A DNA stretch of 64,000 nt, taken from NCBI GenBank assembly GCA_009739215.1, contig VSJF01000002.1, positions 1,736,001 through 1,800,000 of the forward strand, given 5' to 3'. Made by a program: the position numbers and the translations under genes. Each line of letters opens with the position of its first letter. Positions within the stretch are counted from its first letter, which is position 1. Source of the DNA: Floccularia luteovirens (taxonomy: Eukaryota; Basidiomycota; Agaricomycetes; Agaricales; Squamanitaceae). A model generated the notes under the pieces. The model saw only the letters and a program-made list of their open reading frames with translations. It ran no database searches and was not told the DNA's origin. Positions 48,281-60,625 of the stretch are shown here, piece by piece.

Positions 48281-51200
48281 TTAATCCGAGTTAAATACAT
48301 GAACAAGTCCGCGACTTGGCGAAATGACTGCCATGACTTTGGATCCATCCAAAAGGTCTCCAGCTTTGGTAGCAACAAGATCTGTAACATCAGAATTATA
48401 TCCGCCAAGTAGGGTTTCGATATTGACGGAACCAATTGCGAAAGCTTCTTCTTTGGAGATTTTCCCCCCACTTTCAATGGCCGCCTATTACGGGATGAGT
48501 CCACTGTTCAATAATAATCCAATAATGACTGACCCATGCTACATCAAATGGTAGATTGCGTGCAGACCATATCTCCTGACACCCAACACCTACAACTACT
48601 TTGTTAGACATAAGCTTCATGATAGCACTTTCTGACGATATGGGCGGCCCAGGAAGACTGAAATAATACATCAGAATGTCTTCACTATACGTGCACAGAC
48701 ACTTACATCCGCCTATCTTCCCAAACATCTGGGAATGCGCGAACTGGGTTCAGAATGACCCCTATACGTGCCTCACCGAGCTCTTTGGCGAGTAAGTGTG
48801 CCTCAGATCCACCTGAAATCGTCATTCTCAAAGTATGTCCTATTTCAATTTCAACTTCTTTCTTCAACAATATCAATGTTGCAATAATATCTGCATTATG
48901 GGTTTCAATGACGAGTGGTAATTGTCCCTAGTTAGATGTTCAGAAAGGCGTAAGATAAGAAACAAAAACTTATCACATACTCTTTTCACTTTCTTCATCA
49001 CTTCACCGGTTTCACCGACTTCAGGTCCGAGAAGAAGGTGCCGTAAGGCAGCTATTTGTGTGCTAACGCTGATCTTCGAGAAATGGCCTACAGACATATG
49101 GATACCAGTTACTTCTTGGAATATAGCTCCTTTCTCGAGTTTATGCGATTCGCCTAGAGAGAACCATGTCCCAAGACCGCTTTGCATCCATCTATGAGAT
49201 GGTGCTGTAATTGCAGAAGTAACCTGAAGGGTTCAAATGAGTATTGCAGGAGTAACGTTTTGGACAGAAATCTTACCCCTGAACGGTAAGCAAGTCTAGG
49301 TAGTTATCAGAGACACAGATTTATGAGTTAGTTCCACAAAACTTACAATGCATCTCGGCTCCCGAATTGCAAACCATCCACCGCCCGAATGATTGCTGAG
49401 TCGCCTCCAAGAACCTTTGGAACAGGTTTGTTAAGTGGATCAAAAACGTCCCCATCGTTGGTGGAGGCCTCTTGGTTGATATGTTCGAGCCCAAGGGGTG
49501 AACCATAAGAAACTAGCCCGGGAGAAATGGAACCTCCTTCCAGGTCCATGCTGGTAAATTCGTCATCACCTAAGACCCCCGGTCTCACACAAACCTCATG
49601 AGGACCGGAACACACAATCGAACCATTTCTGGTTACGACGACGCCGAGTTCTGACTCAGAAGCAGCACTGAATGCATTTTGGATTGCTCCTGATTTTCGT
49701 TCATAGACTGCTTTCACATTTGTGAATACAACGGTTTTCAGTGGGGCAGTCTTCGGCGGCAAAGGTGGTAATCCTTCATAGGCAACCGCTTGGCGAGCCT
49801 CATTGTCGAAATTGGGTACTTTCGGAGACTTCTGGAAGGTACGCGGTTTTTGGACGACGTGTGGATTTTGCAACTGAGGGATGCCGTCTATGAAAACTTG
49901 TGTAGGTGTCGCTCCCAAAGCAAGGGGATGACTATCCCAAATGACGAGATCTACGACATTGAGAATCACTGCAGCCAATGAAATTTTTCAAAACTACTAA
50001 CCGGCATCCCAACCTTCTTTGACATATCCAATCCGGTGGCCCATGCCCATAGCTTCAGCAGAATTACTTGTAACTGAAGCAATTGCTAAATTTTCAGGGA
50101 AGCCGTAGTAATGAGCTTGCTGGGCTTCATATAACAGATATCTGGAGTTCAAAACCGGGTGGTCACTCTTGATGCGAAATCACTCAGTTATAGAATCTTT
50201 GTGCCAACGAAGATGACATACCTTCATTAGAACAGTCAGACCATGTTCGGCTAATACCTTGGGGGCGAATTCCGAAGATCTATATGCTTCCCTTTTGTAT
50301 CTACACCTCAATTAGATGGATTGTCAGAGCACAACAAAATTACGAGACTACCGAGCATTGGTTGCAAAGAGAGCAATTGCCGGTGGTTTACCTTCAAAAC
50401 CTAATAAGGAAAATGGAGATCTGAGAAAGAAAAAACACACCATGTGCCTGTTTAATAAGTTCCGGAACGAGATATGCCTCACTTGCGTGATGAAAAGCGG
50501 CGATAGGAAATTTGAATTCATTCGATAACTATAAAGATGATTAAAATGGGTTTTAGTTAATTTGATGTAGAAATATGCATACGCGGACCAAGCCATCAAG
50601 GTCTACGGCTTCGTAGCAATGAACGTTAACCTAGTTATCACTGTTAGTCCAAGCACTCTGAGCGTATCAAAACAAACTCACTTTTACCCGGCCTCTAATG
50701 ACGTCGACCAGAGCTTCCCATTGAAGGTCATCGGGAAATTCCCCAAGACCTTTCCACTTTCCTGATATAGCTTTTGAGCAGTATTCATCCTGCTTCTCCT
50801 TAATTGTGCGGGCCTTGTTATACCTGTCAAAAATGTGGCTTCGAAATATATCTAACATCACAAAAGAGATTCATACGCTTCTCTGAAGGCCCATATTGTA
50901 TCCATTCGAGTGTTGGAGTAGACACGACCTGTTGAAATGTTAAACATCCGTATGATATCCCTGATAAGAAGAGAAACATACTAGGGTTCTCGCCTAGAAG
51001 GTTCACAAAAATTAAATTCACTATAATTTGCGGACAAAGATCCTCATGGTGTACATACCACATGCATGCCTAACTCAACAACACTTTGTCAGCCTAAGCT
51101 CATACCAGGCAACAAATAGAGACATTACTTCATGTGACGCCACCTTTGTGGAAGGTTGTAATTTGGTGTTGAGTCATTGATGTTATAAGGTGGTTCGAGG

Positions 51201-51957
51201 AGCATTGACGAAGATGAACGTTCAGCAGTTTCTCGAAGCTTTATGACGAATGCCTGTCCACCTAAAGAGATAAAGCTCATTTAGAGTGAAGCAGAATAAT
51301 GGGATAAATACCTATGGCATCTGCTGATCCTGGAAGAACTAGAGATGTTGTCACTCCCCCAGCAATGGAGAGAGGATAAGCGTCGTCATGGGTGTTAAGG
51401 CCATCAAGACTTCTCAACCAAGGCTGAATTGTGGCTTTTATAGAGTTAGCATCAGTAGCTCCCTTCAGCGATGGAGAGGGATCGTCGCCCAGGTGTGAAT
51501 GGATGTCGACTATTCCCGGAGTAACCCATGCACCCTTTGCGTTTACAACGACCAAATCCCCACCGTATTTTTGAATAGCTGCTTTCGCCAAGTATCCGAC
51601 ATCTTGAATGATTCCTTTGTCCATGAGGACATCTCCGTGTACCACTTCTGTCCCGTTTTTTCTTCCTGTCCATATCTTCGCGCCTTGAACCAAGACCGGT
51701 TTGGTGCCGGGAGCAAAACGGTCAGATTGTGTCCTCTGATAAAAATCTCCTGGTGCACCAACACTCGTTGAGAGCTGCCGGCAACGTTCTAGCGTTGCGG
51801 ATGCATGGATGGGAAGCGAGGCATTTGCCGTGGACAGATGCAAGGTTATGTACAAAAGAGAACAGATGCTTAAGAAACCGAGAATGTACAACTGATGGAC
51901 CTGGGGACAGAGGGGCAAGCCAGTACGACGTGATCCCTTCATGTTCTTTACGTCCAT
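48281..51957 (-). CDS. Membrane-anchored amidohydrolase (CE9-like) with duplicated domain
   Basis: Metal-dependent hydrolase of the amidohydrolase superfamily; substrate unknown, and CE9-type deacetylase naming is by family habit. An N-terminal signal-anchor (LYILGFLSICSLLYITLHL) implies secretion or an extracytosolic anchor. The first half has the full metal site: GIVDIHSHLGDD with HxH, VNVHCYEAVDLDGLVR, IAAFHHASEAYL, and KSDHPVLNSRY with the aspartate. The second half begins KTVVFTNVKAVYERKSG, parallel to VLVQGAKIWTGRKNG of the first, and continues ISPGLVSYGSPLGL, where the HxH is lost. It ends SRGLVHVFNSD and TAA. Roughly a dozen short introns. ATG 51957 is the first in frame. Confidence 0.82.
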
Positions 51958-52205
51958 CGTTGGTGGGGGAAGAAACACCGCGAAATTTAGGATCGCAGTT
52001 ACTGAGAGAGATATTTATCGTGCGAACAATATTAACAGACGCATGGCACCTCATGCATTCATGTTGCTCAACGGGAACAAGGGCCGGGATTCCATAAATT
52101 AAATAATGACAACTCCAACGCAATCTTAATAGCTACGTACAGTAATAATATATGTTGTTATCATAACAGGGCGAAGGTTTCTTTTATGATGATTTAGCTC
52201 AAATA

Positions 52206-53203
52206 TTATGCAAGGTAGAAAACAATCTGCTCACAATTTTTCTGCATTCGTTTGTGCATAATTTCTTTTGCTCTCGCCCAGAAATCATTTGTACACTCTG
52301 GTGAAGGATGACCCCAGTCATTTACCAGCTGTTGGTATCGTGTGCAAACGACGTAATCGTAAAGAGGCGACCCTCCCAAATCTCCCATAAAACCCGCAAC
52401 AACGCGAGAATCTACATTCCCTAGAGCCAACTCACGAAACTCATCATAACTTTCCTGATCATCGTAAAAGTATGAACGATAGGGCCAAAACGTAACTAGA
52501 ACAATGAGATCATCTGGACAGAACGCCAGCATATCTAATGCCAGCTTAGAAGGATGGACAACGTCGAACTGTACATCCAAGGACAGGTGCTTCAACGTGT
52601 GGATTTCGCGGAGAGCATCCCACTCCCATTCATCCTGGTCACTCCATATGATATCAAGATGTGTGAGATTCCGGAATATGGGGTGCGTCAAATTACGTGC
52701 ATGGTCCGGAAGTAGCAACCCAGGTATTGATAAACGTCGCGGGTGTAATAGCCCCGACGTGACAATGGACGACACAGTAGGTATCTCATCTCCGATCCAA
52801 CAAGCGAGTGTATCTAAACCAGCGCAGGCATGGATGATTGGTCCGGTGCACTCAGCGGTTGTGTTGTAGCTGATCAAGAGGCTCTTTACGTGTCGAGCAA
52901 AAAAGTCTTTTGGTTTTGTGGAGGATTGAATTGTACGGAAGAACAAGTCTGATACATTGGCCTGGTCAAGAATGACATGGCGGTATATCAAAGGCTCAAT
53001 CCTACAGAAAGGTGGGGTTAGTGAGTTGAACTAGCCAAATACATAGTAAGTGTACTGCACCAATGACGGATCTTACGACAGATCAGTGTCAGATAGACTG
53101 TATTGCGGTCACTTTCGAAAGCTGCTTCGAAGATCAAGCGGGCAACATCATCTGGAAGGTCTAGAAATGTGGTGGTATGACCCATGGGTGCGGAGGGGAA
53201 CAT
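52206..53203 (-). CDS. F-box-like protein
   Basis: Two exons. The first encodes TFLDLPDDVARLIFEAAFES and LTLICRKIRHW, an F-box-like N-terminus (LP.DV...IFE). The second begins IEPLIYRHVILDQ and continues as an LRR-like or all-helical stretch (LTHLDIIWSDQDEWEWDAL, LKHLSLDVQFDVV), ending CEQIVFYLA. This is the layout of the expanded F-box families of mushroom-forming fungi, whose members may recruit substrates to SCF ubiquitin ligases. The total is about 310 residues. The substrate is unknown. Its start codon lies 81 bp from that of SSL1 on the other strand. Confidence 0.72.
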
Positions 53204-53284
53204 GACATGACTACTAGTTTGGTCTTATTGTAATCCTTATTATAGCTTGTTACCTGACTGATGAAATAAATTACCAACCATACA

Positions 53285-55043
53285 ATGCCTCCACGACGTG
53301 ATAACGACTTCATGGTCATTGATTCCGACTCGGATATATCTATTCCAGGAGACGACCCACCAGAAAAAGGAAAGGGAAAGGGAAAAGGAAAAGCCAACGA
53401 CAAACGCAAATCCGACAGAGGAAAAGCAAAATCAAAGGAGGTGACTTTGTTCTGATCCGTAAAAAAAAGCCATGCTTGACGGAACAACAACAGCAACCAT
53501 ATACATGGGAAGCATCGTATACGCGTTCATGGGATACCGTACAGGAAGATGAGGCCGGAAGCTTGCAAACATCTGTAGAAGAACTAGTCACCCGTGGCAG
53601 ACGGCGGAGGCAAGTTAATACTATACTATCAATATACTAAGAAATGCATTCTAACATGCACCATTTTGTACAGACTTCTCGCACCTCCAGGTGCAATCCG
53701 CCGCACTATAATACGGCACCTCATAGTTTTACTTGATCTTTCTGCGGCAATGCTGGATCGCGACATGCGTCCAACTCGGTCTGAGCTGTCCCTCCAATGC
53801 ACACGTCAATTTATTGCCGAATGGTTTGAGCAGAATCCTCTAGGGCAAATCGGCATTGTTGGTATGCGTGCAGGGGTTGGGGAACGAATTGGTGAATTGT
53901 CAGGTGCGTTATCAATACTCAATATCTCGGTACTGAACTGAGTGAATCGTGATAGGTAATCCACAAGATGTGCTCAAGAGCATCGCCGACCGTCACAAGC
54001 TAGAGCCTACAGGAGAACCAAGCCTACAAAACGCAATTGAGATGGCGCGCGCCAGCATGGGGTAGAGTATTTGTTGTCATGCACACCGCATGTAGCTTCC
54101 CTGCTCACTTGATTTACAGACACTTGCCAACCCACTCCTCCCGCGAAATTTTGATTATCTTTGGCTCATTGACAACATGTGATCCAGGCAATATCCACGA
54201 TACTCTTGTTGCATGTGTCAAAAGTCGTATTCGTATTTCTGTGGTGGCCCTTGCGGCAGAGATGAAAATATGCCGCGATATGTGTGATAAGACCGGTGGC
54301 AAGTCTTTTTCTTTCTCTCGAGTTCAATTAATAACACCTCCCTGCCATTCCACCTCAGGCCAGTTTGGTGTCGCTTTGAACGAAGGTCACTTCAAGGACC
54401 TCCTTTTTGAGCTCATCCCTCCTCCCGCACAACGCGCTGTATCTCACCCTCGCACTGGTGTTGGTGCTTCAACGACAGGCAGTTCTTCCAATCCTGCTGC
54501 AGATCTTATGATTATGGGTTTTCCAACCCGTCTTCCTGACGCCGCTCCTCCTGGGTTGTGTGCATGTCACGCGGAACTCAAGAGCCAAGGGTACCTTTGC
54601 CCTCGCTGTCGAGCGAAACTCTGCGACGTTCCTACAGATTGTGACGTGTGCGGTCTCATGGTGGTGAGCGCACCACATCTTGCGCGTAGTTATCACCACC
54701 TATTTCCCGTGCGACCATATGAAATCGTGTGAGTAAAGTGTTCCAAACCCGCCATTCACATCTTACATTCATAATATGGTAACATTTTCTTGGTCATTTC
54801 CCTCCCGGATACTTGGAACATTGGAATAGCTCACAGCCCAACCTGAACACTAACCTTGAAGGTAACTGTCATGGATGTGCACGTCCGTTCAAATCGTCAG
54901 GCACATCGACTACAGCTGCAACAGCAGAAGGGATGAGCCCTACTGGAAGATATCGCTGTCCAATCTGTCTTTTCGACTTCTGTTCGGATTGCGATATTTT
55001 CGTACATGATGTAGTCCATTGCTGCCCAGGTTGCGGAAAGTAG
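53285..55043 (+). CDS. SSL1: TFIIH subunit SSL1/p44
   Basis: Subunit of the TFIIH core that stimulates the Rad3/XPD helicase in transcription initiation and nucleotide excision repair. A Lys/Gly-rich leader is followed by [20 protein letters not shown], then the vWA domain: [27 protein letters not shown]-like [36 protein letters not shown], and [21 protein letters not shown] cysteine-rich region ([20 protein letters not shown]) and the C-terminal RING-like domain [16 protein letters not shown] ... CCPGCGK end the protein. The first intron removes a segment with an A8 run; the second (53610-53673) has a GC donor and restores [15 protein letters not shown]. Confidence 0.94.
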
Positions 55044-55286
55044 TTGGTGAATGGTTTTCCCTTCAAATTATATCTGCATTATCGCTGATTACTGGTGAGA
55101 AGCGGGAATATAATATTAAATATGGAATTAGGTATTGAATGAGCCAGTAAACTAAAATGTCTTAAGCTAAAAATTTGTGTATCTACAATCTACTGAGATG
55201 CATATATTAAGACTTGCCGCGTCGCGTTACTTGTCGTTGAAACGTTGATGTATGTGCCATCCTTTCATTATCATTTGAAACCTAGT

Positions 55287-57092
55287 TCAAAGATCATTGT
55301 CATCTCCAGGTGTCAGTAGGTGCGCATTGTCGCCAGAGTTCCGCCGGGGAGATTGTGGCAGCTGTTGCCCGCTTCCGCTTGCTCTCATTTGGTGTAGGGG
55401 GTGTTGGTGGTGATCTATGTCCTCATCTTCACCTTCATCGTCTTCATCACTCTGGTCTCCGAGCGTCCATAACACTTCTTCTTCACCATCATGTCCCTCC
55501 TCCTCTCTGTTTATAGTAGCTAATGTGGCGTCCTTAGAAATCTTGTCGCGTCGCGACCCGGCCCGGAGCACATTCGTAGGAGGTTGGGCTTTGCCAAGTA
55601 ACGCTTCTGGCTTCTTGTGTGTGAGAAGAACAACGCCCGAAATTAGGACCAAGATAGAGACAAATATAAGAAACAGTGTCCATGACTGGTATGAATCTAC
55701 TTCATTGTTGAATATAAGAGAGTCCAAGAACCTGTAGAATGATTAGATTCCTTAAGTTTTGCAAAAAAAAAAACAATGAAACGGGAAGAACGATTTACCC
55801 AGTCGCAGTATAGACACCATAGAAGACAGGTACCACCAGTGTAGAATCGTAGACCTTCAAACCACGATTGAGGCACATGATCTGGAGTATAGCTGTTGCA
55901 CATAACAGAATAATAGTGAATATTGGCGCAGCATGACCAAATTGATTTCCCGGATTTTCGTGAGAGAGTGAGCCCGATAGAAGCTTTACACTGTGCAATG
56001 AATAAATACGAGGATGCGAAAGTCGGGATATTCATAACTTACATAGCTTTCGCAAAGACAAGACATCCACCAGCAAGACCGCCACCACAACAAGCCCAGC
56101 CTATTCCCAGTGTCCACGCAACCTGTTTGTCGCTCTTAGGCGCACTCCATGTTTCAAGGGCTTCCGTCACCATGACCATAAGGGTGTTCCATGTGTTTCT
56201 AATCCTTGACAGTGTCCTGCCCACAGCGCCGAATTTCAACAGAGGATCAGAATTTCTAGGCACAGGTGGTACGGGATATTCCGTAGAGGCAAGATCCCTA
56301 CGTGCTGCGAGAACAGCATCAAGACGGGATGTAAAGATAAGGAGTGTGACAAGTGCTCCAGTCATAGAGAAGAAAAATCCTAGCCATCCCCCACGACGCC
56401 AGAGAAATGTCAGGTGGGTGACATCTGTTTCTGATGCGAGCCCCGAGTTGATGGATCCAAACGCAACAATACCAATAACTCCGACAATAACAACTATGGT
56501 TCCCTATAAGACAGAAATAAGAATTGGGTAGGTACGAAAATATTCCACTCACATAGATATCTGTGCTTGTAACTGGAGTTCCAACCAAGAAACGAGCAAA
56601 CAGGAAGTTGAAGACAAGAGAAGTCGAGCCAAGGGGGGCAACATACTCTGAGAACAATAAATATACACTAAGTCTTTCATAGAAATGCTGAACTTACCTG
56701 CACGCATGTACTCGAGAGCAAGTGTGCTACCAATCAGCTGGGAAAGGCTGTTCATGTTAAGTCGAAGCACGGCCGTATAATCATCAGAGAAAGACTCACA
56801 TATAGAGCAACATTCCCAGTAGCCAGAGAGGCCTTGTCCAATCACGTTTGCGTGAGGCTTTAGGCACTGCCATTGTTCGAACATGATCCAACTTGGTAAG
56901 GTTGAGACCAGCAGCATTAAGGACAGATGCTAGCATAACGATTGCAAGTCCGATGATAAAAGCGACAACAGCGTTGACATGACGAGTGGGGGGAGGAGGT
57001 TCTAGAGAAGATGTGTCAGGTAGCAGGGTTGGTGTTATAGAGATTAGTGAGGTCAATGCCGTTGACGTCGTAGTGATGGATACAGAGGCCAT
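55287..57092 (-). CDS. NIPA-type magnesium transporter (DUF803)
   Basis: Multi-pass membrane protein of the NIPA family, linked to Mg2+ transport. After a Ser/Thr-rich N-terminus come the conserved segments: VVAFIIGLAIVMLASVLNAAG, RPLWLLGMLLYI, LSQLIGSTLALEYMRAEYVA, PLGSTSLVFNFLFARFLVG, the GTIVVIVGVIGIVAFGSIN helix, and HAAPIFTIILLCATAILQIMC. A further segment, WTLFLIFVSILVLISGVVLL, follows. About nine hydrophobic segments in total. The cytosolic C-terminus is acidic and Ser-rich, ending GDDNDL. ATG 57092 (MASVSITTTS) gives the family-like start; an in-frame ATG at 57152 would add 20 residues. Confidence 0.85.
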
Positions 57093-57226
57093 GCGCAATA
57101 CTAGGAAGTGGTTCGAACGATTAAGTAGAAAAGGTGGGCCATTGTCATTCATTACGTCATCAATGCTGTGCTCAGGTATTATCAATTGTTGATGTCAACT
57201 AAATAGACTACTTCTGCACAGCATTC

Positions 57227-58545
57227 TCAACTTAAGATATCATCATCAAATATAGCGGTCATTGGTATTCCGTCCTCTCGAATAACTCCACGATACATCC
57301 CTGGGCAATTCAAGGGCATAGCCACTGATTTTGTTTTCAGATAACGCCGAGAAGATATGATTTTTCAGACCCACCATTACCATATGTATCAAGAGCAATA
57401 ACACCTCCAATCCCCCCTTCCAGCAAGAGATCATCAACGACACGTTTCGCTGCCTTATCCAGCGGTTCATTGGATAGTTTAACACGATGCGCGATAGTGA
57501 CCGCAGCTGCAGCTCTAATGAAATACTGTATACCTATCAGCTACTTGTTAAGGAATGAAAGAAAATGGATACGTGCATCACCATCACCAGTTCCTGATAT
57601 ACCTAATCCATATGTACTTCTATGGCCGCGGAGAGTGTTAATGACCCTTTCAAACCAACTCCCCTGATGAAGCCACTCCTCTGCCCAGAAACCGGAACCC
57701 ATGACCGGCGTGTCTCCAATCCGCCCAACAAGTTTATTCGTGCGCCCGCCGGTGGAGGTTAGTGCAGCAATACATCCACACACATCGAGAGCAACTGCAC
57801 CTACAGTTCCGGTTGGGTGTTGATCGAGTGGGAGAGGAATACTTGAAGTCGCATCTCTATATGGAAAAGGTTCCTCAGGCAGTCCCAGGCCCCGCCGATG
57901 CTCTCTCCATCGGTGTTCTGTCCAGAAATATGCTGGGTCAACAAGGGTTTCACCTTTTTGTGCACCTATTTCTTCCGCTGTACGCCCGGAAATAAATGTA
58001 TGAGGAACGGCGTCCTGATCAAGGTACAGAGCGCGCACGAGGCGAGAGGGGTTACGGATTCGAGTAAGAAGTGTGATTCCTAATCCCCTCCGTGTGGGGG
58101 GGATGTGAGGGTGTGAGGCAGGTGGTTTTGACAGCATCAAGGAAGATTCGAGTTCGTTCTATGTGGATTTAGTAGATGTCTTTAAACTGGACAACTGAAT
58201 ACCAACTTTTCCTTCCACGTTAAATACGGCACCTTTACCCGCGTTAAACAATGGATTATCTGGTAGTAATATGGTTATGACAAGAGTGTACATGAGAAAT
58301 TTCAGTTCACCTTCCATCGCAGCGACCGCTGCGACAACCGCGTCCATAGCCTCGCCGTCATTTTGAAGGACCTTATAGCCTGCCTCTAGGGCATCTCTCA
58401 ATCCTGCTTTGTACATAGCTTGTTTCTCTGGTGAAGCATCGGCTCTATTCATTGTTCCTGCACCACCGTGAATAACAAGAACGTAGCGACTCTTCTTGCT
58501 TTTGCCATGATTGTTGTACTGGAGGAGAGGATATTTCTCGGACAT
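57227..58545 (-). CDS. Threonine-type L-asparaginase / isoaspartyl peptidase (Ntn hydrolase)
   Basis: Family T2 N-terminal nucleophile hydrolase; it self-cleaves to expose a catalytic threonine and hydrolyses asparagine or isoaspartyl peptides. The start MSEKYPLLQYNN leads to YVLVIHGGAGTMNR, AMDAVVAAVAAMEDNPLFNA, and GKGAVFNVEGK. The nucleophile motif HPTGTVGAVALDVCG follows, then AALTSTGGRTNKLVGRIGDT and PVMGSGFWAE. The end is NCPGMYRGVIREDGIPMTAIFDDDILS and TGA. Introns restore frame, including one before NELESS with a GTTGGT donor. The threonine and the substrate-binding motifs are intact, so the enzyme should be active. Confidence 0.9.
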
Positions 58546-58642
58546 AAGGATTTGACAAAACGATCTGACCCGATGGACTCTGATAGTAGATCGACGTCAG
58601 CGAGAACTTGACAAGGCCCCAATTGACTGATTGACGTGTAAG

Positions 58643-58731
58643 GTCACTTTGCCGGAGTGGTTAACGGGATCGCCTGCTATAAAGCCAGCGGTTGGTCTTT
58701 GACCGCGTGTGTTCGAATCGCACAGGTGACG
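58643..58731 (+). tRNA. tRNA-Ser(GCU) with 7-nt intron
   Basis: Complete cloverleaf. The acceptor stem GTCACTT/AGGTGAC has one G-T pair and discriminator G. The D arm CCG...CGG contains the A box (GAGTGGTTAA). The anticodon stem ATCGC/GCGGT encloses CTGCTA, then TAAAGCC, then A. The anticodon GCT is at 58676-58678 and the intron, 58680-58686, lies in the canonical place one base 3' of the anticodon. A long variable arm (GGTC/GACC) marks a class II tRNA. The T arm is GTGTG-TTCGAAT-CGCAC. A T7 terminator follows. It decodes the AGY serine codons. Confidence 0.92.
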
Positions 58732-58733
58732 AA

Positions 58734-58740
58734 TTTTTTT
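58734..58740 (+). terminator. RNA polymerase III T7 terminator
   Basis: A run of seven T begins three bases after the last base of the tRNA-Ser gene, the expected Pol III stop signal. Confidence 0.85.
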
Positions 58741-58789
58741 ATCTCATCGCTTATTATGTAAATCTAAACTTCTGACCAGCATCTTCAAC

Positions 58790-60279
58790 ATGAGCGGAAA
58801 CAAATATGCCAACCTTCCAGATATTGTGCGCATTCATAGAGCTCATTTTATGTTTTGTCGTTTACCAAACTTTCATACAGGATACTGCCCCAGATGTTTA
58901 TGAGACAGAGGATGTCCTCCCGTCATCTCAAAAAGTGGTTTTTTAATTATCAATTTGTGAATGTCCATCAACTAACACAACACACTTGGAAGGCTGGAGA
59001 CTCTGACGATGAAGAAGCAGCGCTCGCCGGTCGTGCTATCGCAAGGGGTCGTCACGTCGAAGCAATTAGCAAGGAGGAACTAGATATGAGTAACCTCATT
59101 CGCGCAGATGAGGCAAGTAAAATATTTAAAAAGGCTGAGAAAAGACACCGTATGTAACGGTCCCTACGAACTCATTCTACCAAAATAATGGGTTGTTTCA
59201 TTCAGACCGCACACGGACACATTATGCCTATCCACCATCACCCACTGAATCTTCATCCGCAGACGAGGCAGCACAGAAAGTACCACATCCAGTCTCACTT
59301 TCCGGGCGATTGAGCATGCTGCAAAAAGAACTCTCCGCATTGGAGCAAGAGCTTGCGGATCCATCTAATCCTCTTATTCAAAAAGAACGCGAGGAGGGAG
59401 ACGTCGACCCGGGAGAGCTGATACGGGGACTTATGGGTGTGCGGAACCGCTTAGAGAAAATTAGGAAGGAGAAGGAAGGCCGAGGGCGTCTTGTGGGACT
59501 TGTTTTAGGTGATGTGACTGGTGCAGACGATGCATCAAGTACTGTGAAGGAACGGGACAACAGCGCGAATGAAACGGGGCATGAAGAAAAGAAAAAGAAG
59601 TCAGATGTGCGAGGTATTATTGAGATCGACAAACGTGTTGGTGAACTTGAGAAACTGGTCGGTTCTTCCACCGCACTATTGGATGAGGTGAGTTTTTTTT
59701 TGCTTTGTTACAGTCAAAGTAAATGTGTTGATCATCTGAATTCAGTCTTCGCCCCTACCCCCTCCGCTTCTCCCTTTGATTACTCGACTAAGTAGTCAGT
59801 TAAATCTCCTCACACAACCAAGAAATATAGACTCCATATCTCGCCGGCTCAAAATTCTCCTATCCGACCTTGAACGAACCACCAGCGCGCAAGCACATAC
59901 CCACCGACGTAACTCGTCGCAGTCGCCTCCCCAAGCTAATGGCCCAACGCAGGGAAAACAGACACATGAACAACTTATGCCCCTTCTCTTACGCCTTGGC
60001 CCATTTCTCCCACAAATCCCTCATATTCTTACTCGCTTGCGCACTCTTTCCGATCTGCATGCGGCAGCGGGAAATTTTCAGGGTACACTAGAAGATATGG
60101 AACAGGAGCAACAAAAGATCCGCAGTGGATTGTTGGAACTCACTGAAGCTGTCAAGACAGTTGAAGCAAATATGGATGAAAATAGAGATGTCGTAAGGGG
60201 CAATGTTACAGGCCTCGAGTCTCGAATAAACGTACTGACTGGAAGGCTGGAGGCCCTTAAAAGAGACGAACCCAGATAA
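58790..60279 (+). CDS. Dynactin subunit 2 (dynamitin, p50)
   Basis: Shoulder subunit of dynactin, the activator of cytoplasmic dynein on microtubules. The start MSGNKYANLPDI joins across an intron to DTAPDVYETEDVLPSSQK, the conserved dynamitin N-terminus. Then come GDSDDEEAALAG and a disordered stretch. Most of the remainder is predicted coiled coil: LQKELSALEQELADPSN, LMGVRNRLEKIRKEKEGRG, IDKRVGELEKLVGSS, ISRRLKILLSDLERT, and the last heptads LESRINVLTGRLEALKRDE. About four short introns. Length, near 400 residues, is normal. The ATG lies only 58 bp after the tRNA gene. Confidence 0.9.
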
Positions 60280-60625
60280 AATCTTGCTTTTTAGTTGTTT
60301 CCAGCCAGTCGGTTACATGTCTAGGAAAATACCCATTCAAATGACCAAAGTCTTATAGAGTTCATGATAAATTACGGGGATACCTTTAGATACTTTTTGG
60401 ACATAGCAGCAACTTGGGTTTTTCCTTAGCATTTCCCACAATCCTTTTTGCATGTTGTATATTAAGATCTCCATGAAAGCTGCCAAGTGAGGAATAGTCC
60501 CCTGCGATTGTCATCAAATAAATTATGTTGTAGCACTAAACAAACATTTACAGTTACAATACAGTACTAGATTTCGTTGCGTTCTACACCGGTGAGTAAC
60601 CTTTACACGTTCAATAAACTTTAAA
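60280..60625. other. Convergent intergenic region
   Basis: This 346-base AT-rich gap lies between the 3' ends of dynamitin and the HbrB gene. No gene is visible. Confidence 0.5.

Noticed and set aside
54113..54302. Short minus-strand frames in the SSL1 gene
   Set aside because: The plus strand encodes the vWA domain here with strong family match.
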